Below are positions 42,130 to 55,112 of a stretch of DNA of 64,000 nucleotides, one piece after another (the first letter of the stretch is position 1; each line of letters starts with the position of its first letter). The notes beneath the pieces were generated by a model, which saw nothing but the letters and a program-made list of their open reading frames with translations, was not told the DNA's origin and did not search any database. The position numbers and the translations under genes were made by a program. Location of the stretch: positions 5,861,132 through 5,925,131 of the forward strand of contig JAJEKV010000036.1 of assembly GCA_021234155.1 (NCBI GenBank), written 5' to 3'. This stretch comes from Isoetes taiwanensis (taxonomy: Eukaryota > Streptophyta > Lycopodiopsida > Isoetales > Isoetaceae).

Positions 42130-43000
42130 AACCGACATTGACTTGCCGTGGATTAATATCCGTGATGGGGGGCGTATAATGGGTATTAGCAAATCTGACT
42201 TGATTGTTGGAATGGAGTACCCGGGCCCTGTGAGGCCATCATCGACAGGAAAGCTTGAAGGTGACCCTTCCTAACGCCCGATGGAAAGGCCATTGAGATC
42301 ACGAGGTAAAGAAGTTACCCCCATCATGCAATGTATTGTCGCTAAAGCTGCTCCAAATCTATAAGGAGCTTAGAAGGTAGCATACATCTTCAAAACTCGA
42401 GATTGAGGAACCCGAGCGGAAGAAAACAAAGGGAAGACAAGGTGCTGTGAAGTTACCCAAAACCAATCGCTAACTTGATTCGAAAGTTTCCGCCATCTCT
42501 TCAGATGAGATCGAGAAACTTCCCTCCCTACAGGGGAGTAGAGTGTGAGATAATGCTTTTCGAGCGAGGGACCAAGCCGGCAAGCAAGGCCCCATATAGA
42601 ATGACCACACATGAACTCAGATTTGAAGAAGCGACTACAAGAGTTGCTCAATCTAGGCTTCATCGAGGCCTAGTGTCTCACCATTTGGGCACCCATCCTC
42701 TTTGTCAAGAAGAAGGATGGAAGCTTGAGGATGTGCATAGATTACAGGCAGTTGAACAAAGCACACCATCAAGAACAAGTAGGGCGACTTGATGGATCAG
42801 CTCCCAAAGGTCTTCGGGACCATGTGAGGTTATCATCGGTCGAGAATAAAAGAAAGGAATCTCAAAGCGACAGAGGGACCGCCAAGATTTGAAGCAAGAA
42901 TCCAATGGCTATCAGCACCAAAGAACGCCCATGAGGTCAAGCGTTTCTTGCCAGAATATTACACCTTTGTGAAGTTCTTTAAAGAAACGGTGTAAAGATA
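42130..43000 (+). pseudogene. pol: Protease and RT remnant of element 2, catalytic RT core deleted
   Basis: DLIVGMEYPGP (42200-42240) matches [11 protein letters not shown] of the protease. [24 protein letters not shown] and [16 protein letters not shown]-equivalents follow in shifting frames at 42515-42760. The sequence then jumps from the MDQL region at about 42800 to PAKIEA near 42880, so the segment holding the FDD box is missing. WLSAPKNAHEVKRFL remains from the RT connection. Confidence 0.75.
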
Positions 43001-43179
43001 GCAGCCCCATCGACGGACTTAACAAAGGCGGAGATTGTCAAAAATTGGGGCAATTCATTGGCTCAAGAAAGCCCAAGGTGATTTGAGTTATTGAAGGAAG
43101 CCTGACAACCGCCGCCTTGACCCCCCTGCCAAAAATCTTGAGAAGGATAAGTTAGTGGCAACGATGATGCAAGCAAGAT

Positions 43180-43520
43180 AGCCACGCAGATGCAAAGGTT
43201 TACGGTGAAGAGCGTAATAGCGCATTTTAACCTGTAGGGGGAAATGAACGACGCCTCAAAACGCTGCTACCCGACGCATGATCAAGAGCTCCTTAGCAAA
43301 TAAGGTCGAGCATTGAGAAACGGAGGCATTACCTCTTAGGGAGGAAATTCCAGTTGACACCGACAACAGAGCCTCCAATATGTGAATATTCACGCGAACC
43401 ACATCTCAAACTGAGGCGCAGAAGGTGGATGGAATTTTGAGGAGTACGATTTTGAGATAGTCTACAAACCGGGAAGCTTAATGTGGTAGCAGAGCGCGCT
43501 TTCAAGGCATCCACTCCACA
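43180..43520 (+). pseudogene. pol: RNase H remnant of element 2
   Basis: YPTHDQELL, a decayed TDH region (TPTTEPPICEYS frame) and EEYDFEIVYKPG, followed by LNVVAERAF, match the RNase H end of element 1. Several short deletions. Confidence 0.7.
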
Positions 43521-43719
43521 ACGTGAGTGCAGCGCAATGCAATCTCGGCGGCCTTCAACATTTCGAAAAAAGATAGAAGAAACCTTACAACGGATGAGGA
43601 CTTCAAAGAAGTATGGGCAAGCTTGTCAAAGGAAGGCGTGAGAGAACAAGGAAAGGAAACCTTCAAAACTTTTAAAAAGGAAGGTAACCTCTATACCATA
43701 AGAACAAGCCAGCGCGTCT

Positions 43720-45020
43720 GCGAATCATCTCGAGTAAGAAAGTTGATCCTCCACGACACCCACAATAACAACTAATAGCTAGCCAATGCCAGATTCATAT
43801 GAAGACATATTTCGTGCGCGAAAGAGCCTACTATTGCCCGGGGAATGAAAATGTATAGTTCGCCACATCAAAGGAGTGCAGTATGCAATAAGAAACGAAG
43901 GTAACAACTTTGGTCCGATTAACTGGAACCATTAGCTGTACTAAACGCAAGTGGGAGGTCGCCGCTATGGATTTTATAACAGGATTGCCAAACGGTAAGA
44001 GGTAAGGATGCCTTGATGGTCGTGGGACACGCAAGTTGTCGAAAGGATGGCCCATTTTGTGCCCTTGCGGGACTACCGGACGACTATGGACGAGCAGAAA
44101 ATCCTTCACCAAAGAGATTTTTCGAACTTCATGGGATGCCAAGGAAATTATCTCTAATAGAGATCGAAGTTCATCGGGTGCCTCGCGGTGATCTCTTCTG
44201 CATTGGAACGGTTATCCATGAGCATGGCCTATCATCCACAAGCGGATGGGCAAGCGAGCTTGTCAATAGAATTTTTAGAAAGATATGCTCGAAACTATGT
44301 TCGGAACAAGAAGCAAGGGTATGTGGGAGGAATTTATTCACTTGCGGAGTTTGGTACGCATTAACAGCAAGCGGTGAATTCATCCCAAATGTCGTTCATG
44401 ATCCTTCCCACGCTACCAATGCCTAGCTAACTCCGCACACTTGGCACAACCCCCGTGCACCAAAAGCGGAAGTCTCCAACAAATGCTGGCGACGTAAACG
44501 GCACCGAAGAAGTACGAGGATATCTCCCTAGCAAAGAAGGAGTCAGATCAAAAAGAGCATCGCCGACAATAAACGAATCAACCAAAAGGCGGTTTGAAGT
44601 TACGCGACAATGTATGGCTCAAATCAAAGGTGAAGGTAATTTAAGCTCCAGATCGAATTGCAAGAACTTACTCCAAGGTGGGCTGGACCATTCAAAATAG
44701 TCAAGAGAGTGGGTAACCAATCCTACAGATTCAGACTTGCCGGACACTTAAAGATCCACAAAGTCTTCCATTGAGTTTCCGGGAAGCTGCACACTCCAAA
44801 CCCAGATGAAATCCAGGACACCCCAAATCCATGTTGAAATGACAGAGGAAGCAGTTGGAAATAGTTCGGAGATAATTCTGATAAAAGCATTCAAGAAAAA
44901 ACAAGGAGGTGGAGTTTCTCCCAATACTTGGTCAAGTGGAAGCACTCAGGTGGAAGACACAACATGGGTACTTAAAAGAGATCTAAAAAGCGGTCCAGGT
45001 TTATGGAGCAATGGGACTGA
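43720..45020 (+). pseudogene. pol: Integrase and chromodomain remnant of element 2
   Basis: VRKLILHDTHNN (zinc-binding region), AMDFITGLPNG (core), then after many frame changes WAGPFKIVKRVG and a chromodomain piece SQYLVKWKHS / VEDTTWVLKRDLK at about 44915-44990. This shows element 2 is a chromovirus like element 1. Confidence 0.75.
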
Positions 45021-45059
45021 CAAAATCATCTTCCGGGCAATTTGTGAAATCGCTTACCT

Positions 45060-45865
45060 AGTTAGGTATAATTGCATGCAACCTATGGTAAAGGGGTTGC
45101 ATCGTTGTATGCAATGATGGATTACTACGGTGATCTCTAGGGCGGTGGTGTAATGTCAATGTAGGCATGACCACGGTGCCGCTTTAGAAAGTCACTGGCC
45201 CCACCAAGTGGGCGACCCTCGAGAGAAAGAGGTCATTGAGAATGCATTGATAGGAAAAAAGCACCTCTGCCCCATATATGTTTTGATGGGAGGGAGATGG
45301 CCCTTCCGCCCCATATACCGAAGGACCTATCCCTCCACGCGAGGCAACTAAAGGTGTAGGCATGAGTGGCATATAGGCATATAGCTTGTCTCCACGGCCA
45401 TAATGGAAGGCATTCACCCTTCCTACGTGAAAGATTAGCCATGCATCCATGTAGAGATAGGTGGGTGGTCACCATATAACCAAAACTTTTTATAAATAAT
45501 TAAACATGGTACTAAGTGAGTGTGACACAGAAGCCAATAGAGCTGGGAGGGAGCTAGGAGGTGGGATTATTAAGACTTGCAACACAATTTTTGTCTAAAG
45601 TGTTGCAAGAAATAAAGAGTACCCTCGAGGAAATAATAGCATATATAATAATTATGAGTAATCAATTGTAAGAACATGTCACTAATAATTAAGCATTTGA
45701 TTAAATAATAGTTCAATAATGTCCTATAAATATTACCTTAACTAATTCTAATAAATGTATAAATGTAATCATAAGTATATTGTATGCATGAAGAGTTTGA
45801 TTGCAAAGTTAAGTAGATCCCAAGGTGGGGAGACCCACGATGCTGATGTGAGGCAACATCAATTC
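45060..45865. other. 3' non-coding region of element 2
   Basis: No gene seen. An inverted pair of GCCATATATG/CCCATATATG-like blocks is near 45270-45320. Otherwise AT-rich. Confidence 0.4.
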
Positions 45866-45876
45866 AAGGGGGAGAA
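45866..45876 (+). promoter_or_regulatory. Polypurine tract of element 2
   Basis: AAGGGGGAGAA directly precedes the 3' LTR start TGACGCG, in the same form as the tract of element 1. Confidence 0.85.
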
Positions 45877-47353
45877 TGACGCGTTCCAATACACGATATA
45901 TATGGTCTCAAGAGGCTGTTATAGACGGCTGGCCGTGTGCGCAGCCCGATCGATCGGCGGTAATGACAAGATAAATTATACAAGCATGCCCCCTGTGGGG
46001 GCAACACGTGGATTGTGCGCACGCACTTAGCAACAAGTACAGACCTTTAGACCTTTAACCGGTAAAGGTAGACCAAGGGCCGTGTCGTTAAAACCTAGAC
46101 ATAAGGTATCAAACCCTAACATTCCCCTTTTTTCACCTACGGACCTTAGAGCTTTCGAGATTGGCTACCGAGGAGTCGTTCCAACTCCCACGATCGCCCA
46201 GTCGTCAAATAAGTAGTCGAGATGCACCCTTCCGGCGCATCATCTCGTAGACATGGGCATGCCGGATCGTGAGGAGGAACCAGAATCCAGGTATTTTACG
46301 ATCAAATAGCATAAACCTTACTCCGACCGCCGAACCAAGTAGAGTTTAGCCTATTAGATCACCCCTAGCAGCCAAGTAGATCCCGAGATTGATCTAACTA
46401 AAGAACCTAACTCTAATAGATTAGTTCTTTATTATTTATTATGTTGATATGATGGACTTGATGGATTATTGAACTCATTGTATTGGGAAGGGGGTAGGGA
46501 CTTAAAGCTTAGTAGATGATGCTCCTAGTTAGTCCCTCTTGGTGCATTACTAGTTTTAGGCCCGTGTACAAGAACCTCACGGTTGTGGGTGAAGGGACCC
46601 GACCGCCTGTAATGAGGTAGGTGTTCGACCCTTGACCCATCCCTCCGTTGTGTAAGCCCACTGGGGATCAGTGACTAGGTCCCAATGGCTTGCCACCGAG
46701 TGTGGGCAAGCCGGAGGGCTCGGCAACCGATGGGGGTGGGGTTCACCTTCCAGTGGGTTAAGTCAATAAGGGCGTTGGCCCTCTCTAGTCCTTGGGTCAG
46801 CATGACTTCGGGGGGAGTGATCCCTACACGCCCCATCGGGCCCGGGAGATGTAACAGTGATAGCCCCTTTGACTATGCACCGCGTGGCTGATGGGGTCTA
46901 ACACTTTTCAACCTACCACCCAAGGGAATTGACACCGGATGGAGGGTCGTGGACAACCCAATGCTATGTTCTATGCCAACCCAATCCATTGCTCATGATT
47001 CCGTCTTCGCAAGGAACTCCTCGAGACCAAGCTTGTCACCCATCCCCGTGTCTGTTTCCTGGGTAGGAACTTCCTTGTATCGCGCTGATCTTTTGTCTAT
47101 GCAGATGTTGAAGCACCACCCTTCGAGGTGGATATTCCATTATGCGTTACTGGCGGTATGTTTCACGCTTCCTTATTCATAGGTAGGTCAGGAGGCGGGG
47201 TAAAATGGCCCTTCATTCTCCCCACCGTGGATTCGAAGGTCCGGTGGATGTAAGAGGAGGCCCGGCCCATCGGTATGGAGTTGGTATGGGGGATGAACTC
47301 ACGGTTGTACTCACGGTGCGGGCATCATTATCTCACAGTAGAAGGGGATCACA
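45877..47353 (+). repeat. 3' LTR of element 2
   Basis: Collinear with 21664-23155 (shared telo-box at 46111, CATAAACCTTACTCC, GATTGATCTAACTAAAG) but with many small indels and substitutions. Ends GATCACA. Divergence between the two LTRs is clearly greater than between the two element 1 LTR ends. Confidence 0.87.
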
Positions 47354-49140
47354 ATGGTGGAGAAACATATACACAGGTATACCAGATAGGATATCAAGAC
47401 AATTGATGAGGATCTGCCGGGGAGAAATATCTTAAAGCTGGTTGGCAGCTGGAAAAGAAGGCTAATAAAGCATGGTTTCATTAATTAGAGAAATTTCGTT
47501 TTCGTTTGACAACGGGAAAATAGGTTGTGGTCACCCGGGGATGGTAAGAAATGATACCTCTCAACCAAAAACAAAGCCCCTCAATAATCCCAAGTTCAGC
47601 TTGAAAAATAACAGCGCCATAATTTGACACCCGGGCATGTAGCCCAAAGTCGTTTTGACAAGAATCGAAAGGGGTTTGAGCATCATCACGAGTGGTCGTA
47701 AGGATCAGCCATTCGCATTCTTGCGAGAACAAAGTGAAGGCGAGAATACAAGAAGCACATTATTGTGCATCATCGGTCGTTACCATCGGGGGTTGTATGG
47801 CGGGTGTACGTAATCGCCCTTGATCTCTCGCACTACTTTGTTTATCCAATTCAAAGTTGAGATCAAAAGCATAGTGAACAAAAGTAGCAACACATACGGA
47901 ACTCAAAAAGCATAACTTTCGTATTGAACCAGGTGAAAATGTTATAACAAAAATTTTACAAAATACTCAGCACAAAGCGAAACTACATCAGCGAAGTCTC
48001 AAGCCCGGTCTGGATCAATACCATGTTGGCGGCTATTCTTTTAATATGCTCCCTTTCCAATAGCAATGATGCCCGCGGTCCACCGGGTATATCGGTTGTT
48101 AATGCGGGATGTCAACATCCATTGCGGGTGCTAGCGTTCGAACACGCTCGACATATCTTGGCTATTAAACAATCATTCCGCAATTGCTCGGATTATTCAT
48201 TAGAGGGTGCCAGCTTCTGCCTTTAGGTGAAGGGTGGGGAGGTTCTCCCACTTCCGGAGGCGGCTTGAGGATTCCCACATACTTCAAAATGGGAAGGGGG
48301 CTTGTCCAGTTGCTTGATACTTAGTTGGCATTATGAGGGTATTACTTGATTCTTGTTCTCGGGGCTTCAAGCTTCTTGAAAGTTGGATCAAGTTTTGTCA
48401 GGCCTTCCTCACCGCTCTATCGGTTCAGGGTCTCCTTGATCCTTTCTTGGCTTTTCTCGATCCAGTGCCTTCTAGTATCTGATCCATGTTGCGAGATCCG
48501 TTCCAGGAATGTTATATTAATATCAAGGCTTGTTGAACCTTGTTCTTCCACGTTGCTCATCTTGCTCTTCACCTTCCTCTTCCATGTCAGGCCTTGCCAT
48601 TTTGTCTAGAATCTCGAAGAAAGATCTAAGGAAATGGCATACCTTGTCGTCAAACTCAAAAGCAACACTCCTTTCCTCCTTGCATCAACGCTACCCTGAG
48701 GCGGTTCCCCGAGAAGAAATCCAAAACCTAACCTTCTAATGGTACCAGCTCCTTCACTATATAATAGACATAAGAGGTTTTTGGGTTCTTTGAGGAAATA
48801 AGTCTTCCATAGCTGCCTTTCCATGAGAATTTGGGTTTTACCTCAGAAGAACTCCAAATACTTTTTGTTTTTGCATCTACATCTTCGTGGCGGAGTTATC
48901 GGATATTTTGGAAGAGGAGTGCTTTGTGGTGCCTTAGTGACTTGAGTCACCGCAACTCCAAGTTGGGTTTAACAGGCGGCACCCTAACGCCACTCGTTTA
49001 TTGTCACATGGCGGCATAATACCGAATTTTATATTTTTTTTGCTCTCCCATCCTTTTCCTTCATAAGCCCCTAGGGGAAAACATGGGAGCTACCTTTGTA
49101 TCCGGCTAAAATTTATAAACAGGGGCAAATGTACCGATCA
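47354..49140. other. Unassigned sequence right of element 2
   Basis: No gene, LTR or known domain recognised on either strand. Short open frames on both strands look like chance or deeply decayed coding sequence. Confidence 0.35.
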
Positions 49141-49517
49141 GGAACATGACTATATGGTACACTTTGCATGTGTCATGCACACCGCAACTTTTAAAAAAAG
49201 GTATTTTTTCACATCCCACATGGTGGAAAAAATACGATGTCTACAAAAATCAAACCGGGCATTTTCACACTGGATGCGTACCTGGGGATGCCACTTTTTG
49301 TTACGATTGCTGCCACGATGTTTTGCTTCTCTTTTCATTTTCGGGCCTCATCTCGGCCTCATTATAAAGCAACAATAGCTTCCAAAATTGCAGGGCCATT
49401 ACCTGAATCGCCTCTTTTATTATAGCTTGCTTTGACGAGATTTAAATCGTGGTTCGCAGAATATCCGCAGAGACGCTGCTCGATGTACTGAAAAACATGA
49501 AGCCAACTCATCAAAAA

Positions 49518-49880
49518 TTATTGTATAGCTTTCCAGATAAGAATTAGCATATGATAACACTTCACGACGCATGAGTGAAAGTGTTCTCGATGTCTAGAGC
49601 CCTCTGACCGCATTAAAACGCCCCAGACACTCGCTGCACTTTTCAAGAAAACCTGCCCTTCGAAGATTTTGTCCATCAACCGGCTTACCTCAGCATTGTT
49701 CATTCCTTGTAGGTTTCTCAAGAATGTCTTGTTGAAGAATTCCTTTTGAAGGTTTCTCCGTAATTCCCCCATCATCGCTGAGCTGGGCTTCGCCCAATTG
49801 TTGACAACTTCTACGAAGTTTAGACCGCATTCTTGCATAAATAGGAACTCCGCTTTCATCCTTCAGCCTTTAACCTTCAG
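49518..49880 (-). pseudogene. Coding-like minus-strand segment, unknown
   Basis: An open minus-strand frame of 113 codons has balanced composition and reads like protein (ELRRNLQKEFFNKTFL, EVSRLMDKIFEGQVFL). An adjacent minus-strand stretch near 50490-50700 also reads like protein (IKLEEFKRYYQWV, MTIYETLIKASKKYDGF). I recognise no family. These could be parts of one decayed minus-strand gene or retroelement. Confidence 0.3.
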
Positions 49881-50859
49881 AGTTGTGGTAGCCACCGACA
49901 AAATCCTGCATGTAGTGCCGTTAGATCGCGACGGCGATTTTCCCCAGAAAAGAAACGAATAATATTTCCAGCGGATGTCACTTATTCCTGGTTCTCATGA
50001 GGACATCCGAATGCCTTTGTGCTGGTTTCTTGTACTGTTGGAGTTTTCAATCGGGTTCTTTTTGTATACCGTTTTAGCTGGCGATCGCCACTGTAATCGT
50101 ATGGAAATTTTGAATGTATTCTTTGTTGGAGAGGTTACCATTTTACACCACTTTTCTTTTTACATATGCTTACAAATTCCAACTTTTTCCGACATTGCCC
50201 ACGATGTGCATAAAACCGCAGCAAAAATGCCGCGGATACCGTAGAAATAATATAAAATTTCTTGTTTGCCAATTCTTTCGGCGCCACCAAGCGACTAATT
50301 TCCTCGCATGTGACCTAGATACATTAGTTAGTCCAAGAAAATATTCACTTAAGATCGCGATCATGATCCGCTTGGATATATTTATATATGTAACCAATAT
50401 GAGAAGAAAGAAATAAATATGATGTAACAGATCTTGTTAAAGGATCAAATGGAACGAGATCACCGGGTGTTAGAACCCGTCATATTTCTTTGAAGCTTTT
50501 ATCAGTGTCTCGTAGATGGTCATTTGACCGACCTGTGTCATATTAGCTGGAGCGGGTTCGCGAATCGAAAATGATAAACCTTTGGAACCGCTTCACACCC
50601 ATTGATAATATCTTTTGAACTCCTCGAGCTTGATGTCGGCTTCCCCGGAAGCCGCTTTTCTTCATCCGGATTAAACTTCAAATCTTCTCGGCATTTGGGG
50701 ATCAGTTCTCCGTGGCAATAAGTGGGTCGGTAGGTGTTGCTTTAGTGGACGCAGGAAGGAGTAGAAGACGCAAGGTGCTGGGCGACTGTCATCCGGGCTT
50801 CCTTTTGGGAATCTTTTTATCCCAATGGCGGGATCCTCTTTGATGGTGTCCTTCTAGTG

Positions 50860-52080
50860 CGGCAGATTTCTTCAAGCGGGAGTGCTCAAAAGCATGACGT
50901 GAGTCAAGGGTCAATCATCAGTAACAACCAACATTTGCCGAGAGGGGCTACAAAGAGCTGTCAAGGAACAACAACATTTGCCTCTATGGCACTACAAGAT
51001 CTCTTGGAGGGATGGTTCGCCAGCTCGCAAAGGGGCTACTTGGATCTCTTTCTTTGAAAATGTTTCTGAGCCGGGCCAGTGTCCATCCTGAAGGCAGTTT
51101 GTTGTCTTTAGTAGCTCAAAGCAGCAGTATGAGGTTTCTTATCAGCTAAAGGCCTTTTCTTCGGTGACATGCTAAATCCAACAAGTATAGTCCCTGCACT
51201 TTATAATCTACAAACTAAGGAATCATAGACGCAATATCCAGCCAAACCTCTTAGCACCGGTGGCATCCCCTTGCCGCTATTCGCTTGTTGACTTTACTCA
51301 AGAATCATAATGGATGATCATGACTCACATCTCAAACGTACTTTACAAACTCGCAGCTCCTTTGAGTACCTCTACCGCAAATTATTGCATCCCGTATATT
51401 ATTTTTGGTGCCTCCCACACAGCAATAACTATACCCAGCCGCCGTAATCTTATGGACCCTTCCCATTCAGAAAGAACAAACACAAGTCCTTTCGCGGTCT
51501 CCAAGGATATGAGGTTTTTGCTCTGTGGCGATTTCAACACACCACTTCCGGCCTTCTAGCCTGGAGTGACAATTATTGGTTCATTGGGGTTCATGAATAG
51601 TTCGGTAATGTACACTGAACACAAAAGTTAGATGCACTCAGTATCGAAGAAGGTAATTTCGTAAGTGATCGCGGGCCGCCGATCCGGGTTCATCGCCTGC
51701 AAACCAATAAAGGGCAGTGTTCTGTCACCATTATCGGCAGAAACGCGGCCGTTCTTTACTTAATTTATATTATATTTTATATAAATTGCCGCCATCATCA
51801 AGGGCCGCTATTGTCTTGAGCACTACCTTAAAAGAGGTCATGTGTCAAGGAATCATCGCGTCATGATCGTGAAGGACTATCTAACTATCTTAAAAGACAT
51901 GGCCGGCTATATAGAGATACCTATGCTATAAAAAATCGCGAAATTGCCTTTCCAGGGCGAGGCGAGACATGGTGGCGCTAGAAATTTTTGGATGCTGAAA
52001 TTTGGTCAAGGCTTAGAAATTTTCGCGAGGTCGTATCAGAAAATGAACGCCACTTTTTATAGATATCGCCACATATTTCC
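50860..52080. other. Unassigned, no supported gene
   Basis: A plus-strand frame at 51314-51559 includes FLLCGDFNTP, faintly like a LINE endonuclease motif, but without supporting motifs. Nothing else recognised. Confidence 0.3.
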
Positions 52081-52150
52081 GGGCGCTTATTATGACGGGC
52101 GTCATTCTTATGACGGCGCCATTATGACGGGCGCGCTATTATGACAAAGT
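52080..52150. repeat. Short tandem array of a TTATGACGGGCGC motif
   Basis: Four degenerate copies of (a)TTATGACGGGCGyc occur in about 70 bp (TTATTATGACGGGCG, TTCTTATGACGGCGCC, ATTATGACGGGCGCG, TATTATGAC). They follow a TTTTTATAGATATCGCC stretch that could be a TATA region. Confidence 0.6.
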
Positions 52151-52159
52151 GCATATTCC

Positions 52160-55100
52160 CCCATTACCCCTAAAGCAACCCCAAATTTTTAGCAACGCAT
52201 CGACTATGAGACACGTGAGAATTTGTGTGAGAGTGGTCAGCGCTGGAGCGATAAATCACCCATGGCATGTCGCTTTAAATCTGATAGGGATAGGGACTTT
52301 AGGGCACAAAAGAAACTTCGGGCTGTTTTACCGTACTTGAACAAATCCATTTCAAATGCGTAAGACCCTACAACAATTTTATTGTTGCAAAGCTTGGGAA
52401 GGTTGTTCGAGGCGCCTTGAAAGTTAATTTGAAGGCGCCTATGTTGGATTAAGCAATGCCCGATGAATTTCAAAGCATCCAAGCACATATTGACGCTAGA
52501 ATCGTATTGAAGGCCAAGACAGTGTTATTCTATTAAACTATTTTTTTCGCTTAAATCATTGCGATGCAACTCTTTTTTGTGTCTCGTAGATCAAATCCCC
52601 GCTCTAATTTGCAATATAGATTGCCCGTGACCAACAATTTTAAGATGTTCCCTGCTTGTGGTATGCTGATGCCATCTATCTTCCTCTCTCGACATGTGTG
52701 ATCCTTGGAGGCACGCCTAGCGGGTCATCGTGGATCGCCAAGGCGATTCTTCCTCTCAACATATTCTAGACCCATCAAGGGTTATTGATTCCATCTACTT
52801 CTCCCGCAGTCGTCCCTTGCACGCACATACAGCCTAGTACTGCCCCATCGCTGGCGGCGTATTTTGCTAAAGACAATCTAGACATGCACGAGCAATCTAG
52901 ACTATGGTATCTGATCTAGGAGACTATGTTATCGCTTGCTCTGTGCACGCATAATCAGATGGTACCGCTGTTTAGGAGATCGCGGTCGCGATCCCGCCAA
53001 CCACGCCCTGCTAAACTTGGTCTCGTTCGCTAACGCGGAAAGTGCTCGCGGACATCGCTATGAACCGAGTAATAACGCCCATTGTGCTTGCGTATATGGC
53101 TGCCTCGAGGCCTTATACTATTCCATGGAGTCAGTGGCTGAAGGAAAAGTACATGATTTCGATAAGCACCAACTCTTGCCCTTGCTGAAAGAGATAGCGC
53201 TAGTGTCTATGGAGGTTATTCTCTCACTAGAAGCATTGGTTTGCCATATCCGAACTGACTTACAACACTCTCATGATTCGGCGAGGGAGTTTTATTTGTG
53301 GCCAGCTGCAGGGATAGCTACCCCTTACACAAGAACCTGAAACATCCACACCGCCCCCGCATGCATTAAAAAAAATTGATCGTCAGGCTGTGCCACCTGA
53401 AAGCCCTTCCGTGAATACCCTGAGGCATCAAGGGGACGAGCTTGTAGGAGAAAAGTTGCACACCACTCCATGATCGCCGCAACATTCCGTATGCCCTGGG
53501 GTGATCATCTTCATTGACCCCACCAGGCTATCGGTGACATGAGACGGGATAAGACTACTTGGCAAAGAACTATATAATGAAGACATTCTATGCCATAGGC
53601 TTAATTACATGCCAAGTATAGCGAATGCCAGCGCTGCACGACTCCGTGAGGTGGCCGATTGCTTTGGTGTTAGTAGACAATGTTGCTGTGTCAATACTCA
53701 TAAAGACCGCGTAAATGTATACAATGTTGAAGTAACCCTATGCCATGCAAATTGAGCCTGAAAGGCAACAAAGAGGACGATACTGGTGAATCGGACCTCA
53801 ATGCTCATCTCTGTGGCTACCAAAGTCGTAGGAGAAAATCACAGCAGCCTTCCCATTTTAGAATTTTAAGTCTTCGCCCGCTGTATGTGAAGATGTCAGC
53901 GCAAACTTTTCATATCAAAGTAGATAGCTGCGGCGCGAGGGTTCTATTGAACTCATAGCTTCAGACAGACCATTTGTTTTCAACATGTTAGATGCCCGCT
54001 CACGAACGGCCCCGGGTCCGTGTCGATACAAATAATGCTGTGTATGCTTGAAAGCATGGCATATAGAGCCTATGGTATACCAATGTCCACATTCTATAAG
54101 TGGCGAAGACTTTCCTTGTTGGTCACAGAAAGGCCGAAAAGCAGGATTTCTCCAGGCACCCAAAAAGCCGAGGCCCACACTCGCCCCTAGCGCTATACCT
54201 CTATGTACATCGAAGGAGAATGCAGAGACGATGTCTCCATGCATCCAAAATCACCAATCAAGGTGAGAGAGAATGAAGAGGCCCCTCCTGGCCTCGACTA
54301 AAAGGACATTCTCTCAAGAGAGGTGGACGCCAATGATGGGATGATGGAAGCACATCTCACATTCTTCATTCTCACGTGGTGGAAGCAAAAATCATTCTGA
54401 GGTTGCATGGTAGAGGACAGCTTTCTCCAAGTGCACACTGTGATTGTAATAAAAGAGAAAAATGGCTAAAAACCGTAGATCCACTGGAGAAGAGAATCAG
54501 ATGGAAAAGGGCCCAAATCTTTGTAGGAGCTTTGCATCGGCTGCGGAGAGCTTTGTCCCATCGATCGCCTCACCAGGCGCCTTACCATCATACATGATAA
54601 GATGGACCAAAACAATATTTATGATTCCAAGATCCGGAGAAATTAGCAACCTGTGATGGGAGAGGTGAATCAAAGTTAGCGTGATCGGGTGTAATTGATG
54701 CATGGCCATGGCACAGCTCTTTTAGGACATTTCACCACCAAAGGATGATTCAAATTTTCATGTTGGTCTTTGAACTGTTATCAAAACCCCTGAGGACACT
54801 TCCAAGATAATTGGGGCCTTGAGAAGGGTTTCGCCTCGAGGGCATGGGGAAACCACACCTAAACAAAGGCGGGTTGAGAACTAAAAACAATTGCACCTGG
54901 GGTAGACTCTTGTAGCACCTCCCTAAGTAAAGCAGCCAAGAATTTAAGAGGCGCCCAGGCGGCCTACTTGCGCCTAGACAACTGCCAAGAGTAGAACAAG
55001 AATGATATCTCTTCTTACCTATCCCATCTTGTGTGTGGTTGGGTGTTTTGATCAAATATGTGTTGGTTTAAGGATGTAGCCACACTCATGGGATACATTA
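52160..55100. other. Unassigned region with weak open frames
   Basis: The plus frame 52936-53340 (134 codons, with PLLKEIALVSMEVILSLEAL) and the minus frame 53915-54244 (109 codons) are longer than most chance frames, but neither has a domain I recognise. No LTRs or terminal repeats seen. Confidence 0.25.
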
Positions 55101-55112
55101 CGTTTCTAGAAT

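Larger units (their letters stand above)
21664..47353 (+). mobile_element. Element 2: related Ty3/Gypsy chromovirus with H3-like gene, containing element 3
   Basis: LTRs at 21664-23155 and 45877-47353 enclose: primer site, hairpins, H3-like gene copy A, hairpins, a partial second H3-like copy split by element 3 (25845-36913), another hairpin pair, ORF-X, and decayed gag and pol with chromodomain. Without element 3 it is about 14.6 kb, of which about 1.5-2 kb is duplicated H3 cassette, so the original size was close to that of element 1. Family relationship to element 1 is shown by shared LTR blocks, gene order, ORF-X and promoter motifs. The right part (37-47 kb) is far more eroded than the left part. 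A target-site duplication is not evident. Confidence 0.88.

Noticed and set aside
51314-51559. LINE endonuclease because of LLCGDFNTP
   Set aside because: Only one motif, no neighbouring endonuclease motifs, and the frame closes within a few codons.
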